Source of the DNA: Gemmatimonadota bacterium
Lineage (GTDB): Bacteria > Gemmatimonadota > Gemmatimonadetes > Longimicrobiales > Gaopeijiaceae
Assembly: GCA_009841165.1 (NCBI GenBank)
Contig: VXMI01000157.1
Location: 1-64,000 of the forward strand
Direction: 5' to 3'
Length of the DNA stretch: 64,000 nt
A model generated the notes under the pieces. The model was not told where the DNA came from. It worked only from the letters and a program-made list of their open reading frames with translations, and did not search any database. Of the stretch, positions 1 to 8,629 are shown piece by piece (within the stretch, counting starts at the first letter, position 1; every line of letters starts with the position of its first letter). Made by a program: the position numbers and the translations under genes.

Positions 1-236
1 GCCACCACCCCCAGCACATCGCATCGGGCGCCAAGCGAGAGGACGTTCGCGGCCACGTTCGCCGCGCCTCCGACGGCGTCCCACTCGCGATCCACGCGCA
101 CCACGGGCACCGGTGCCTCCGGGGAGACGCGGTCCGCGGGGCCGGTCAGATAGCGGTCGAGCATGGCATCGCCCAGCACCACCACGCGCTGCCCGGGGAA
201 CGCGGCCGCGATTTCGGCGAAGCGGGTTCGGTTCAT
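1..236 (-). CDS. hldE: Heptose-7-phosphate kinase domain (RfaE1/HldE-like), 5' part only
   Basis: PfkB-fold kinase expected to phosphorylate D-glycero-D-manno-heptose 7-phosphate for the lipopolysaccharide core. Only the first 78 codons lie in the window; the gene runs off the left edge. The N-terminus contains [16 protein letters not shown] followed by [11 protein letters not shown] and a GGAANVAAN stretch, which match the start of RfaE domain I and its glycine-rich substrate loop. The ATG overlaps the TGA of the upstream aldolase-like gene by one base (TGATG), so the two are probably translated together. It cannot be told from here whether the C-terminal nucleotidyltransferase domain of HldE is present. 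Another PfkB sugar kinase is possible, but the [12 protein letters not shown] signature strongly favours the heptose family. Confidence 0.85.
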   Translation of the reverse strand, partial: MNRTRFAEIAAAFPGQRVVVLGDAMLDRYLTGPADRVSPEAPVPVVRVDREWDAVGGAANVAANVLSLGARCDVLGVV

Positions 237-1339
237 CAGCCCCGCGCGCTCCTGCCCCGGGCTTCGAGTGCGATTCGCCGCAGGGGTCCGCCCTCGCGCT
301 CGAACCCCCAAAGGTGGTCCTGGAGGTTGACGGAGACGCAGACGTGGTTGGGCAGGATGCGCACGCGGTCGCCGACCGATGGGCACCAGTCGGTGCGCGT
401 GAGGTCGAGCATGCCGTGTTCCTCGTTGACGGCCTTGACTGTGACGTCCGGGCGGCCCAGCAGCACGCCCAGGCCGGGGGCGTCGGGGCCCAGGGTTTCC
501 CTTGAGATGGCCTTGGAGCCGGCGTCCACGACCGCCTGGCCGGGCACGGCGACGCTGATGACGGTGGCCAGCACCGAGTATGCGATGTCGTCGGGCGCGG
601 CCGCCCCCATGCCGACGATGTCGCGGTCGTTGTAGATGCAGGTGCCGGGGCGGACTTCGGTGAGCCCGGGGACGAGGTGCGAGTCCCACATGGTCGGTGT
701 CGAGCCGCCGGAGACGATGCGGGCGGGGTGCCCGGCATGGTCAAGCGCGGCGAGGAAGGTGTGGAGGCGGTCGGTCAGGCGGGCCAGCCCTGTGGCCTGT
801 TCGCGCCGTCGGACGCGGATGCCGGGGTAGAACATGAGACCGTCGAAGCGTCCGCCGGGGAGCGAGTCGGCGGCTTCCGCGAGCCGGATCGCATCTTCGA
901 CCTCGACGACGCCCGTGCGCCCGGCCCCGGCGTCGAATTCGACCAGGATGCCGAAGGTGCGTCCCGTGGCTGCCCCTGCCTTGCAGAGAGGTCGCAGGAC
1001 TTCTTTGGAGTCCAGGCCGACCTTTATGTCGGCGGCTGCGGGCAGCGCGCAGAGCCGCGCGATCTTGGACGGGTGCGCGGGCGGGTGTGCGAGGAGGATG
1101 TCGCCGGTCGCCTTGGCCATCACCGCCGCCTCGTGGGGCGTGGCGACGGTGAGCCCGACCGCCCCACACTCGATCTGCAGCCGCGCCATCTCCAGCGACT
1201 TGTGCGTCTTGACGTGCGGCCGCCATGCGATCCCGTGCCGGCGGCAGTAGGCCGCGGCCCGTTCCACGTTGCGGCGCGCCCTGGCCAGGTGGACGACGCC
1301 GACCGGAGTCTCTGCGGCGTCCAGTCCTGCCAGGGTCAC
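236..1339 (-). CDS. D-threonine aldolase / D-serine dehydratase-like PLP enzyme
   Basis: Predicted 367-aa fold-type III PLP enzyme of the DSD1/D-threonine aldolase family, which acts on D-3-hydroxyamino acids in the cytoplasm. The N-terminal alanine-racemase-type barrel carries RPHVKTHKS, with Lys44 as the probable Schiff-base lysine. The C-terminal beta domain shows EEHG and PNHVCVSVN, matching the His/Cys metal site of this family. The start is GTG at 1339: its GTGA overlaps the stop of the upstream BNR-like gene, and homology begins there. It ends one base into the heptose-kinase start. Family assignment is firm; aldolase versus dehydratase cannot be decided by eye. Confidence 0.85.
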   Translation of the reverse strand: MTLAGLDAAETPVGVVHLARARRNVERAAAYCRRHGIAWRPHVKTHKSLEMARLQIECGAVGLTVATPHEAAVMAKATGDILLAHPPAHPSKIARLCALPAAADIKVGLDSKEVLRPLCKAGAATGRTFGILVEFDAGAGRTGVVEVEDAIRLAEAADSLPGGRFDGLMFYPGIRVRRREQATGLARLTDRLHTFLAALDHAGHPARIVSGGSTPTMWDSHLVPGLTEVRPGTCIYNDRDIVGMGAAAPDDIAYSVLATVISVAVPGQAVVDAGSKAISRETLGPDAPGLGVLLGRPDVTVKAVNEEHGMLDLTRTDWCPSVGDRVRILPNHVCVSVNLQDHLWGFEREGGPLRRIALEARGRSARG

Positions 1340-2679
1340 CCGGGCAGCCGCCACAGCGCCAGATCGAAGGCGGCGGTGCGCACCCGTCCCTCGCCGTGCG
1401 GGTCGGTCCAGGCCAGCATCACCCGGTCGTCCCCGAGGCGCGCGATCCTGGGGAAACCCGAGGCACGCGCGGCGTCGGTGTCCGCCATCGTCACGGGATG
1501 GCTCATGGCGCCGTCCGTAGTGACCCGGCGGCTCATGATGGCGGCGCCCTGCCGGCTGTCCGCCCCCTGTGCCAGCCAGGTCACGAGCGCGGAGCCGTCG
1601 TCGAGGAGGCTGATGTCTACCCGGCCGAGCGCCCGTCCGGGGTCCAGCCGCACCGGGGGCCCGAAGGTCGCCGCGCCGTCCGATGAGAAGGCGACGTTCA
1701 CGCGGGGTTTGTTGTCCGGGGCCGTGAACCATGCGATGGCGACGTCGGCTCCCTGCGCGGCCATCGCGGGCCCGTTGACCGGGCAGCCCCCGAAGACCCA
1801 GCCGTCGTCGTGTACGGCCTGGCTCGGTGTCCAGGCCCCTTGAACCAGGCGGCTCACGTGGATGTCACGGATCTCGCCTTCGGCGCGGTCGCGATACGCG
1901 ACGACGGGGATGCCGTCCGCGACCGCTGCGGCGGTCTGGCAGCATTCGCAGGTCATGGTGTCCACGATCGTCTCGGGGCCGGGTGGCGTGGCCGAGTGTG
2001 CGGTGCCGCCGGGGGGTGGTGCGCCGGGTCGCGTGGCGTGTGCGACCATGCGTGCGCGGAGCGACATGGGGCCGAAGGGCTCGACCATCTCCCGCCCGTC
2101 CAGCCAGACCGCCCAGACCTCGTCGCCACGCGGGAAAAACGATACGAACCCGTGTTCGGTGGGTGTTCCGTCCTCGTGTGGGGTCAGGGCGCGGGACCAG
2201 GTTGCACCGCGGTCGTACGACCAGGCCACGCGGACGCCGTAGTCGTACGTCGCCTTCCCCCCGCGCCACAGCCAGTGTGCGAAGAGGCGGTCGCCGAAGA
2301 CCCTGACCGAGGGAAAATCGGCCCAGTTGACGAAGAACGCGTCGCCCTCGGCGACGGTCCTCGCGGGGCCCCACTCGCCGTTCTGCGGGTCATGGAACGA
2401 CACTGCCACGCGGTGTCCCGCAGGCGACGGCTCGGTCCAGCTCATCCAGACGCCATCGCCCGCCGACTCGAGGAATGGCTGTCCCGAACCCGGGGCGGCC
2501 GGGTTGTCGAGTTCGACGGCGTACAGAAGGCCCGGTGACTCCGCCGCCGCGGAGGCACCTGCCGTTCCCGGTGCTCCCCCGGCGTCTCCCGTGCACCCCG
2601 GGGCCGCAAGTGCGGCGACAGCCAGGGGCGACCAGCGCACAAACGGCGAGCGGGCTGCGTTTCCGGCTGCTGTGGTCAT
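1336..2679 (-). CDS. BNR/sialidase-like exported protein
   Basis: Predicted 447-aa exported protein with a six-bladed BNR (sialidase-type) propeller look. Blade-like motifs recur, for example AWSYDRGATWS and VAFSSDGAATFG, the usual S-x-D-x-G-x-T-W/F Asp boxes. The N-terminus is hydrophobic and reaches Cys in LAAPGC, an imperfect lipobox, so it may be a lipoprotein. A CECCQT cluster in the middle could bind a metal or form disulfides. It starts at ATG 2679, preceded by TTGGGAG as a ribosome site, and is the first gene of a minus-strand operon running into the aldolase-like and kinase genes. True sialidase activity is not implied: the arginine triad of sialidases is not obvious. Confidence 0.7.
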   Translation of the reverse strand: MTTAAGNAARSPFVRWSPLAVAALAAPGCTGDAGGAPGTAGASAAAESPGLLYAVELDNPAAPGSGQPFLESAGDGVWMSWTEPSPAGHRVAVSFHDPQNGEWGPARTVAEGDAFFVNWADFPSVRVFGDRLFAHWLWRGGKATYDYGVRVAWSYDRGATWSRALTPHEDGTPTEHGFVSFFPRGDEVWAVWLDGREMVEPFGPMSLRARMVAHATRPGAPPPGGTAHSATPPGPETIVDTMTCECCQTAAAVADGIPVVAYRDRAEGEIRDIHVSRLVQGAWTPSQAVHDDGWVFGGCPVNGPAMAAQGADVAIAWFTAPDNKPRVNVAFSSDGAATFGPPVRLDPGRALGRVDISLLDDGSALVTWLAQGADSRQGAAIMSRRVTTDGAMSHPVTMADTDAARASGFPRIARLGDDRVMLAWTDPHGEGRVRTAAFDLALWRLPG

Positions 2680-2929
2680 GGCGCTCCCAAGTGTGTATTG
2701 TCCAGATAGCCGATTAGGAACATAAGCGCGCGCGTGCGACGCGCGATGGCACGGCGAGCGGCGCGCTGCGGTAAGGATCCCTTGCGGGAACGTAGTGTAT
2801 ACCCGTGGCGAGGCGGATCTCGCACTCGGCCGGCCCGTGCGCCGGCTAACGGAATCAAGACATAAGGCGGTCATGTCGGCGGGACTTCACCCGCTCGCTC
2901 GACCGCTCATCAAGGGGAAGAGGTTGGTC

Positions 2930-5900
2930 ATGGCTGCCAAGAAACGCACCATCCGGAACCGCGCCACCAGAGTCCTTCTGTCCGGGGCGGGAGTGATCGC
3001 CCTCCTGGCCAGCCTGCCCGCCTCGGGCTCCGCCCAGTACTTCGGGCGCAACAAGGTGCAGTACGATGGATTCGACTTCAAGGTCCTGAGCACCCAGAAC
3101 TGGGACATCCACTACTACCCGCAGGCCGAGACCGCGATCGAGGACATCGCACGTCTGGCCGAGCGCTGGTACGAGCGCTTCTCCCGGGTCTTCCAGCACG
3201 ACTTCGACACCCCGAAGCCGCTCATCATGTACGCCGACCACCCCGACTTCCAGCAGACCAACACGCTCGCCGGGGCGATCGGCCAGGGGACCGGGGGCGT
3301 GACGGAGTCGCTCAAGAACCGGGTGATCATGCCGCTCAACGCCTCCTATCGGGAGACGGACAGGATCCTGGGGCACGAGCTCGTCCACGCATTCCAGTAC
3401 AACATCTCGCAGAGCCGCAGCGGGGGCGGGATCATGCGGCTGGCGGCCATGCCGCTGTGGATCGTGGAGGGGATGGCGGAGTACATGTCGATGGGGCGTG
3501 AACACCCCCACACGGCCATGTGGCTCCGCGACCACATCCTGCGCGACGACAAACCCACGCTGAAGGAGATCACCCGCGACCCGAAATACTTCGCCTACCG
3601 GTTCGGACAGGGGTTCATCTCCTACATCGGCGGCACCTACGGGGACGAGGCGGTGCAGGACCTGTTCCGTACCGCGCTGAGGACCGGGTGGGAGGCCGCG
3701 ATCGGACAGGTCTTCGCGATGCCCGAGGACACGCTCGCGATGGAGTGGTGGGACGCCATCGAGGCCGAGTACCGGCCCCTCATGGCGGGCAAGAGCGACC
3801 CGTACGAGACGGGCGATGTCCTGCTGTGCGTGGAGTGCGGAGGAGGGCGGACCAACGTCGCGCCGTCGCTGAGCCCGGACGGTCGCTACATCGTCTTCCA
3901 GTCCGAGAAGGACCTCTTCTCGATGGACCTGTTCCTGGCCGACGTCACCACCGGTGAGATCCTTCGTCCGCTGCAGCGAAACGAGACCCCGTACATCGAC
4001 GGGATCCGCTATATCGACAGCAGCGGCTCCTGGTCGCCCGACAGCCGCAAGCTCGCTTTCGTGATCTTCTCGGGCGGGGACAACCAGTTGGCCATTCTCG
4101 ATGTCCAGAGCGGCCGGATCGAGGATCGGATCGAGATCGAGGGTCTGGGCGCGATCCAGAACCCCGCGTGGTCGCCCGACGGCCGCCGGATCGCCTTCAC
4201 CGGGCTGAGGGGCGGGATCAGCGACCTGTACCTCTACGACTTCGACGGCGGGACCGTACAGCAGCTGACGAACGACAGGCACGCCGACCTGCAGGCGGCC
4301 TGGTCGCCGGACGGGGGGACGCTGGCCTTCGTCTCCGACCGGGGCGCCGACACCAACTTCGACGAACTGGTCTTCGGCAACTACGTGCTCGCGTTCATGA
4401 ACCTGGATACACGGGTTGTGGAGCCGCTGACGGTCTTCGACGACGCCAAGCACATCAACCCGATCTTCGACCGGACCGGCGAAGGCATCTACTTCATCTC
4501 GGACCCCGATGGCTTCTCGGACATCTTCCATCTGAACCTGAGCGACGGCGAGATGCGGAGGATCACCCGTGCGGTCACGGGGGTCAGCGGCATCACGGCG
4601 CTCTCGCCGGCGCTGACGTACTCTCCGGCGCAGGACCTGCTGGCCTTTTCCGTCTTCCACGAGCGCGGGTACATCGTGAACACGGGCCGGGCCGGCGACA
4701 TGGCGACACTGGTGGACGTGGTCGCTCACGCCGGGCCGCACCCGGGCCGCCTGCTGCCACCGGGGTCCCCCAGGATCCGGAGCCGGGTCGCCGGCTACCT
4801 GGCGGATCCCCTCACGGGACTGGTTTCCGACCAGGTGTACACGGGCGACCAGGCCGAGGACTACGATCCCTCGCTGCAGCTCGACTACGTCGGGCAGCCT
4901 TCGGTCGGAGTCGGCGCCGACACCTATGGCTCGTACGTGGGAGGCAGCACCTACGCGTACTTCAGCGACATGCTGGGCGACCGGTTCCTGGGAGTGTCGC
5001 TGCTGGCGAACGGAACCTTGAAGGACATCGGCGGAGCGGCTTCCTACCTCAACCAGGAGAACCGCTGGAACTGGGGTGTGGGCATACAGCACATCCCCTA
5101 TCTGCAGCGGTTCTTCGGCTTCGGTTTCGACCAGTTCGAGGTCTACAACCAGCGCTTCTTCATTGACGCCGTACAGGGCATACTTTCGTATCCGCTCTCG
5201 GCGACCCGGCGGCTGGAGGGAGGACTGGGCGCGACCAGGTACGGGTTCGACCTCGAGAGAGAGGTGTACTACACCGATGTCTTCCAGCGCGTCATCGGCT
5301 TCGAACGATTCCAGGAGGAGTGGAGGGACCCGCTGTACTTCGCTTCCGCCTCCCTGGCGTTCGTCGGCGACAACTCGTACCGCGCGTGGACCAGCCCGGT
5401 CAGGGGTGAGCGATTCCGGTTCGGGGCCGAGGTGTCCTACGGGACCGTCAACTTCAACACGGTCACCGCCGACTACCGCCGCTACTTCAACGGCGGCGGC
5501 GCGCTGACGCTGGCCGTGCGGGGCCTGCACCTCGGGCGCTACGGCGACATCCGGGGCCTGGACGAGCAGCAGCTCGGCCCCTACTTCATGGGCTTCGAGA
5601 ACTTCGTCCGCGGATACGACTGGAACTCCTTCGACAGCCGCGAATGCCCCGAGAACACGAGGATCACGATCACCGGCTCCACGTGTCCGCCCATCGATCG
5701 CCTGTACGGGCACCGGCTCGGGGTGTTCAACATCGAATTCCGGCTGCCGTTCACGGGCATCGAGGAGTTCGGGATCATCAACTTCCCGTACATTCCCGTC
5801 GAACTGACCGCCTTCACCGACGTGGGCTTCGCCTGGGACGAGGAGCGGCCCGGGGAGCTGACGTGGGCCCGCAACACGGCGGATCGGGTCCCGATCGCGA

Positions 5901-6025
5901 GCAGCGGCTTCTCGGCACGGATGAACCTGTTGGGCTACCTGATTCTGGAGGCCTACTACGCATACCCGTGGCAGCGTCCGCTGAAGGGATGGCACTGGGG
6001 CTTCCACGTGGCGCCGGGGTGGTAG
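2930..6025 (+). CDS. Peptidase-like / TolB propeller / Omp85-type barrel fusion protein
   Basis: Predicted 1031-aa outer-membrane protein. A signal peptide ends at about residue 35 (SGSAQ). A gluzincin-like domain follows with H149-E-L-V-H153 (GHELVHAFQ) and a downstream WIVEGMAEY glutamate helix, as in MA-clan metallopeptidases. Next come TolB/WD40-like blades (LSPDGRYIVF, WSPDGRRIAF, WSPDGGTLAF), then a C-terminal half rich in aromatic beta strands and ending in GW, typical of BamA/surface-antigen barrels. ATG 2930 is preceded by AAGGGGAAGAGG; an ATG at 2873 is a weaker alternative. Related fusions occur in Gemmatimonadota and Bacteroidota, usually annotated as BamA/TamA family or as biopolymer transporter TolB. 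Substrate and role are unknown. It converges on mlaD across a strong hairpin. Confidence 0.85.
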   Translation: MAAKKRTIRNRATRVLLSGAGVIALLASLPASGSAQYFGRNKVQYDGFDFKVLSTQNWDIHYYPQAETAIEDIARLAERWYERFSRVFQHDFDTPKPLIMYADHPDFQQTNTLAGAIGQGTGGVTESLKNRVIMPLNASYRETDRILGHELVHAFQYNISQSRSGGGIMRLAAMPLWIVEGMAEYMSMGREHPHTAMWLRDHILRDDKPTLKEITRDPKYFAYRFGQGFISYIGGTYGDEAVQDLFRTALRTGWEAAIGQVFAMPEDTLAMEWWDAIEAEYRPLMAGKSDPYETGDVLLCVECGGGRTNVAPSLSPDGRYIVFQSEKDLFSMDLFLADVTTGEILRPLQRNETPYIDGIRYIDSSGSWSPDSRKLAFVIFSGGDNQLAILDVQSGRIEDRIEIEGLGAIQNPAWSPDGRRIAFTGLRGGISDLYLYDFDGGTVQQLTNDRHADLQAAWSPDGGTLAFVSDRGADTNFDELVFGNYVLAFMNLDTRVVEPLTVFDDAKHINPIFDRTGEGIYFISDPDGFSDIFHLNLSDGEMRRITRAVTGVSGITALSPALTYSPAQDLLAFSVFHERGYIVNTGRAGDMATLVDVVAHAGPHPGRLLPPGSPRIRSRVAGYLADPLTGLVSDQVYTGDQAEDYDPSLQLDYVGQPSVGVGADTYGSYVGGSTYAYFSDMLGDRFLGVSLLANGTLKDIGGAASYLNQENRWNWGVGIQHIPYLQRFFGFGFDQFEVYNQRFFIDAVQGILSYPLSATRRLEGGLGATRYGFDLEREVYYTDVFQRVIGFERFQEEWRDPLYFASASLAFVGDNSYRAWTSPVRGERFRFGAEVSYGTVNFNTVTADYRRYFNGGGALTLAVRGLHLGRYGDIRGLDEQQLGPYFMGFENFVRGYDWNSFDSRECPENTRITITGSTCPPIDRLYGHRLGVFNIEFRLPFTGIEEFGIINFPYIPVELTAFTDVGFAWDEERPGELTWARNTADRVPIASSGFSARMNLLGYLILEAYYAYPWQRPLKGWHWGFHVAPGW

Positions 6026-6043
6026 CACCCTCCCGCCTGTAGC

Positions 6044-6080
6044 GGGTGCGCGGGCTGCGGCAATGCGGGCCCGCGCACCC
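6044..6080. terminator. Perfect 12-bp inverted repeat between convergent genes
   Basis: GGGTGCGCGGGC at 6044-6055 and its exact complement GCCCGCGCACCC at 6069-6080 flank a 13-base loop. The hairpin sits between the stop of the barrel fusion protein (6025) and the stop of mlaD (6092), so it could end transcription from both sides. No U-tract follows on either strand, so any termination would not be of the textbook intrinsic kind. Confidence 0.6.
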
Positions 6081-6091
6081 GGGCCCGGCGG

Positions 6092-7042
6092 TCAGAAGAT
6101 CTCGATCGTCACGTAGCGGCCGGGGTTCTCCCGGATGTCGTCCAGGAGTTCCTCCAGACTCTGCAGCGTTGAATTCACCGACGTGTGGAGTTCGTCGGTC
6201 GTCAGGAGCTTGCCCAGCGTTCCTTCGCCGCGTTCGAGACGCCCCAGGACCGCGTTGAGAGAGCCGACCGATTCATTGACGGTGGCCGACGTGCGTTGCA
6301 GGGACGCCATCGTGTTCTCGGCCGAGACGAGCGTGGAGCTCCATTCCTCGGAGCCCGTGATGCCCTCCATGTTCGCCGCCGAGCGCTGCAGGCTCTCCAT
6401 CAGGGTCCGGAACTCGGCCTCCTGGCCGTCCGCAACCGCGGCGAGATCCGCCATCAACTTCCGCATGGAAGACATGAGGGCGCCCACGTCCGATATCGTC
6501 GAGTCCGACAGCAGCCCCTGCACCTGGCCCATCACGTCGGAGACGTCGCCCGCCAGATCGCCCGCCTGGTCGAGTACCCCGCCGGCCGAGGTTCCGGGTA
6601 TGATCTCCCCCGGCTCGACGTATTCGTCGCTGTCACCCGGGATCACCGAAACCACCATCCCGCCCAGGAAGCCCATGGACAGCAGTTCCACGCTGGCCTC
6701 GGCGGGGATGCGGTATTCGCCCTCGAGTTCCATGGTGATGTGCACGCCTCCCCCGGGGGCGAGGTCGAACCCATAGACCCGCCCGATGTTGATCCCGCGC
6801 ATCCGCACCGGGTCCCCACGGCGAATCCCTCCGGCGTCCGCGACCTCCGTCACGAGCATGTAGCGGCCCCGGAAGAGCGCCGGACTCGTCATGAGGAAGA
6901 GCACGGTGAAGAAGCCTACTATTCCGAGGATCACGAAGATCCCCACCCGAAACTCCCGCACCCCCGAAAGGGGCGGCACGGCGCGCAGGACCTCCTCGTC
7001 GGAAAGCCGCCGGCTGCCGCTCGCTGATACCGCGTCGTTCAT
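6092..7042 (-). CDS. mlaD: MlaD/MCE-domain lipid-transport protein
   Basis: Predicted 316-aa membrane-anchored MCE protein that passes phospholipid between the inner-membrane permease and the periplasm. One transmembrane segment lies at about residues 30-52 (GIFVILGIVGFFTVLFL), followed by the MCE domain (GDPVRMRGINIGRVYGF, FLGGMVVSVIPG). The C-terminal half is a long helical, coiled-coil-like region of Ser/Thr/Met/Leu repeats, longer than in E. coli MlaD (183 aa). Its ATG overlaps the mlaF stop (ATGA). It is the last gene of the mlaE-mlaF-mlaD operon. The extended helix suggests a tunnel-forming or bridging MCE protein. Confidence 0.88.
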   Translation of the reverse strand: MNDAVSASGSRRLSDEEVLRAVPPLSGVREFRVGIFVILGIVGFFTVLFLMTSPALFRGRYMLVTEVADAGGIRRGDPVRMRGINIGRVYGFDLAPGGGVHITMELEGEYRIPAEASVELLSMGFLGGMVVSVIPGDSDEYVEPGEIIPGTSAGGVLDQAGDLAGDVSDVMGQVQGLLSDSTISDVGALMSSMRKLMADLAAVADGQEAEFRTLMESLQRSAANMEGITGSEEWSSTLVSAENTMASLQRTSATVNESVGSLNAVLGRLERGEGTLGKLLTTDELHTSVNSTLQSLEELLDDIRENPGRYVTIEIF

Positions 7043-7821
7043 GTCATCTCCACAACGTCGAGTGCGGCCTCGGCGGCCGCTCGATCCACGAATGCTCTTA
7101 CGACCGGGTCGGATTCCGTCTGGAATTCGTCCGGGGTGCCACAGAAACGAATGATCCCGCCTTCGAGCATGGCCACGCGGTCGCACATCCAGAGCGCGCC
7201 CTCCACGTCGTGGGTGACCAGCACCGAAGTGACCTTCAACTCTTCCGCGAGGCCCTTGATCAGGCGTTCGACCGCGGCCGTGTTGACCGGGTCGAGACCG
7301 GTGGTGGGCTCGTCCCACAGCAGGATTCCGGGGCGCCCCACGATGGCGCGCGCGATCCCGACCCTTTTCTTCATGCCGCCCGACAGCTCGGCGGGGAGGA
7401 TCGACAGGACCTCCGCCGGTTCGAGATTGACGAGCTCCAACGCCCTGCAGACGGCCCGCGCCACGCCCGCAGCCCCCATGCGCCGAATGCGGTCGACGGG
7501 CAGGCCCGTCTCGACGTTTCGAAACACGTTGAGCGAATCGAAGAGCGCCGCCTGCTGAAAGACGTACCCCACCTGCCGCCTGACGGTGTCCTTGGCCCCG
7601 TCGCCGCCGAAGAACACCGAGGTGCCGTTGACCTCGACGTCGCCGCGGTCGGGAACCACCAGTCCGATGGTGGTCTTGAGGAGGACGCTCTTGCCGGTGC
7701 CTGACGGACCGAAGAGCGCGAACATCTCGCCCTCATGGATCTCGAGGTTGACGCCCGTCAGGACCGGGCGCTTGTAGGCCTTCCAGGTGTTGCGGTAGCG
7801 GATGACGGGACGGGGAGTCAT
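7039..7821 (-). CDS. mlaF: MlaF ABC transporter ATPase
   Basis: Predicted 260-aa ATPase of the Mla phospholipid transporter. Walker A is GPSGTGKS (residues 38-45), the ABC signature is LSGGMKKRVGIARAI, and Walker B plus D-loop is LLWDEPTTGLDP. The MKKRVG form of the signature is typical of the MlaF/Ttg2A family rather than of drug exporters. It lies 16 bases after mlaE and overlaps mlaD by four bases, so the three should be made together. Length matches the family. Confidence 0.92.
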   Translation of the reverse strand: MTPRPVIRYRNTWKAYKRPVLTGVNLEIHEGEMFALFGPSGTGKSVLLKTTIGLVVPDRGDVEVNGTSVFFGGDGAKDTVRRQVGYVFQQAALFDSLNVFRNVETGLPVDRIRRMGAAGVARAVCRALELVNLEPAEVLSILPAELSGGMKKRVGIARAIVGRPGILLWDEPTTGLDPVNTAAVERLIKGLAEELKVTSVLVTHDVEGALWMCDRVAMLEGGIIRFCGTPDEFQTESDPVVRAFVDRAAAEAALDVVEMT

Positions 7822-7837
7822 CGGGCGGCTCGGGCGG

Positions 7838-8629
7838 TCAGTTTAGGAAGAGCGGTGGGAACAGTGCGTCGAGAATCAATATGGTCAGGGTCTGGAACAT
7901 GACCGATGCCGTCGTCGTGCTCCCCACACCTTCTGCGCCACCGCTCGTGCGAAATCCCATGTGAATGGCGATCGCGGGGATCGCGAGGCCGAAGGTGACG
8001 GCCTTCATGAACGAATACCAGAGATCCCACGAGTGCCAGAAGAGGCGCGCGCCATAGAGGAAGGTCTCGAAGCCGAGGTCGAGGGTCAGGTAGGCCGCGA
8101 CCATGCCGGAAAAGATGCCCACGGTGTTGGCCATCCCGACCAGCAGGGGCATGACGACGAGCCCGGCCAGGATCCGCGGCGCGCCGAGCATGATCTGGGG
8201 ATCGCGACCAAGTGAGCGGTACGCGTCGATCTGCTCGGAAACGACCATGGTGCCGAGTTCGGCGGTGATCCGCGCCCCGACCCTGCCGACCAGCACTACG
8301 GCCGTCAGCACGGGGCCCAACTCGAGCACGACGCTCGTGACGGTCACGCTGCCCAGCACGTACAGCGGGATGGTGGCGGTGAACTGGTACCCCCCCTGCT
8401 GGGAGGTCACGATCCCGGTGAGCACGGCCGTGATCAGGACGATCGGGATGCTCTGTACGCCCATCACGTAGATCTGGCGGACGAATTCGTTCCCCGAAAC
8501 CCGCAGCCGGACGGTCGCGACAAGTGTGCGCCCGAGCAACAGCCCCAACTGTCCCGCGTGCTCGGCCCAGAGTTGCCACCACCGACCGGCCGCCCTGAAC
8601 GGGCGCGCGTAGAAGGGAATGCCCCTCAA
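7838..8629 (-). CDS. mlaE: MlaE-type ABC transporter permease
   Basis: Predicted 263-aa inner-membrane permease with five to six hydrophobic segments. It carries the MlaE family marks EFVRQIYVMGVQSIPIVL, ELGPVLTAVVLVGRVGA and AELGTMVVSEQIDA. The start is TTG at 8629, whose TTGA overlaps the TGA of the upstream barrel protein; no ATG or GTG nearby keeps the conserved N-terminus, so TTG with translational coupling is the best reading. It works with MlaF and MlaD to move phospholipids to or from the outer membrane. No mlaC or mlaB follows. Confidence 0.9.
   Translation of the reverse strand: MRGIPFYARPFRAAGRWWQLWAEHAGQLGLLLGRTLVATVRLRVSGNEFVRQIYVMGVQSIPIVLITAVLTGIVTSQQGGYQFTATIPLYVLGSVTVTSVVLELGPVLTAVVLVGRVGARITAELGTMVVSEQIDAYRSLGRDPQIMLGAPRILAGLVVMPLLVGMANTVGIFSGMVAAYLTLDLGFETFLYGARLFWHSWDLWYSFMKAVTFGLAIPAIAIHMGFRTSGGAEGVGSTTTASVMFQTLTILILDALFPPLFLN

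Noticed and set aside
2855-6028. A 1057-codon open frame on the minus strand opposite the barrel fusion gene
   Set aside because: It mirrors the plus-strand gene codon by codon, has no domain, and arises from the high third-position GC. The plus frame has a signal peptide, HExxH and barrel.
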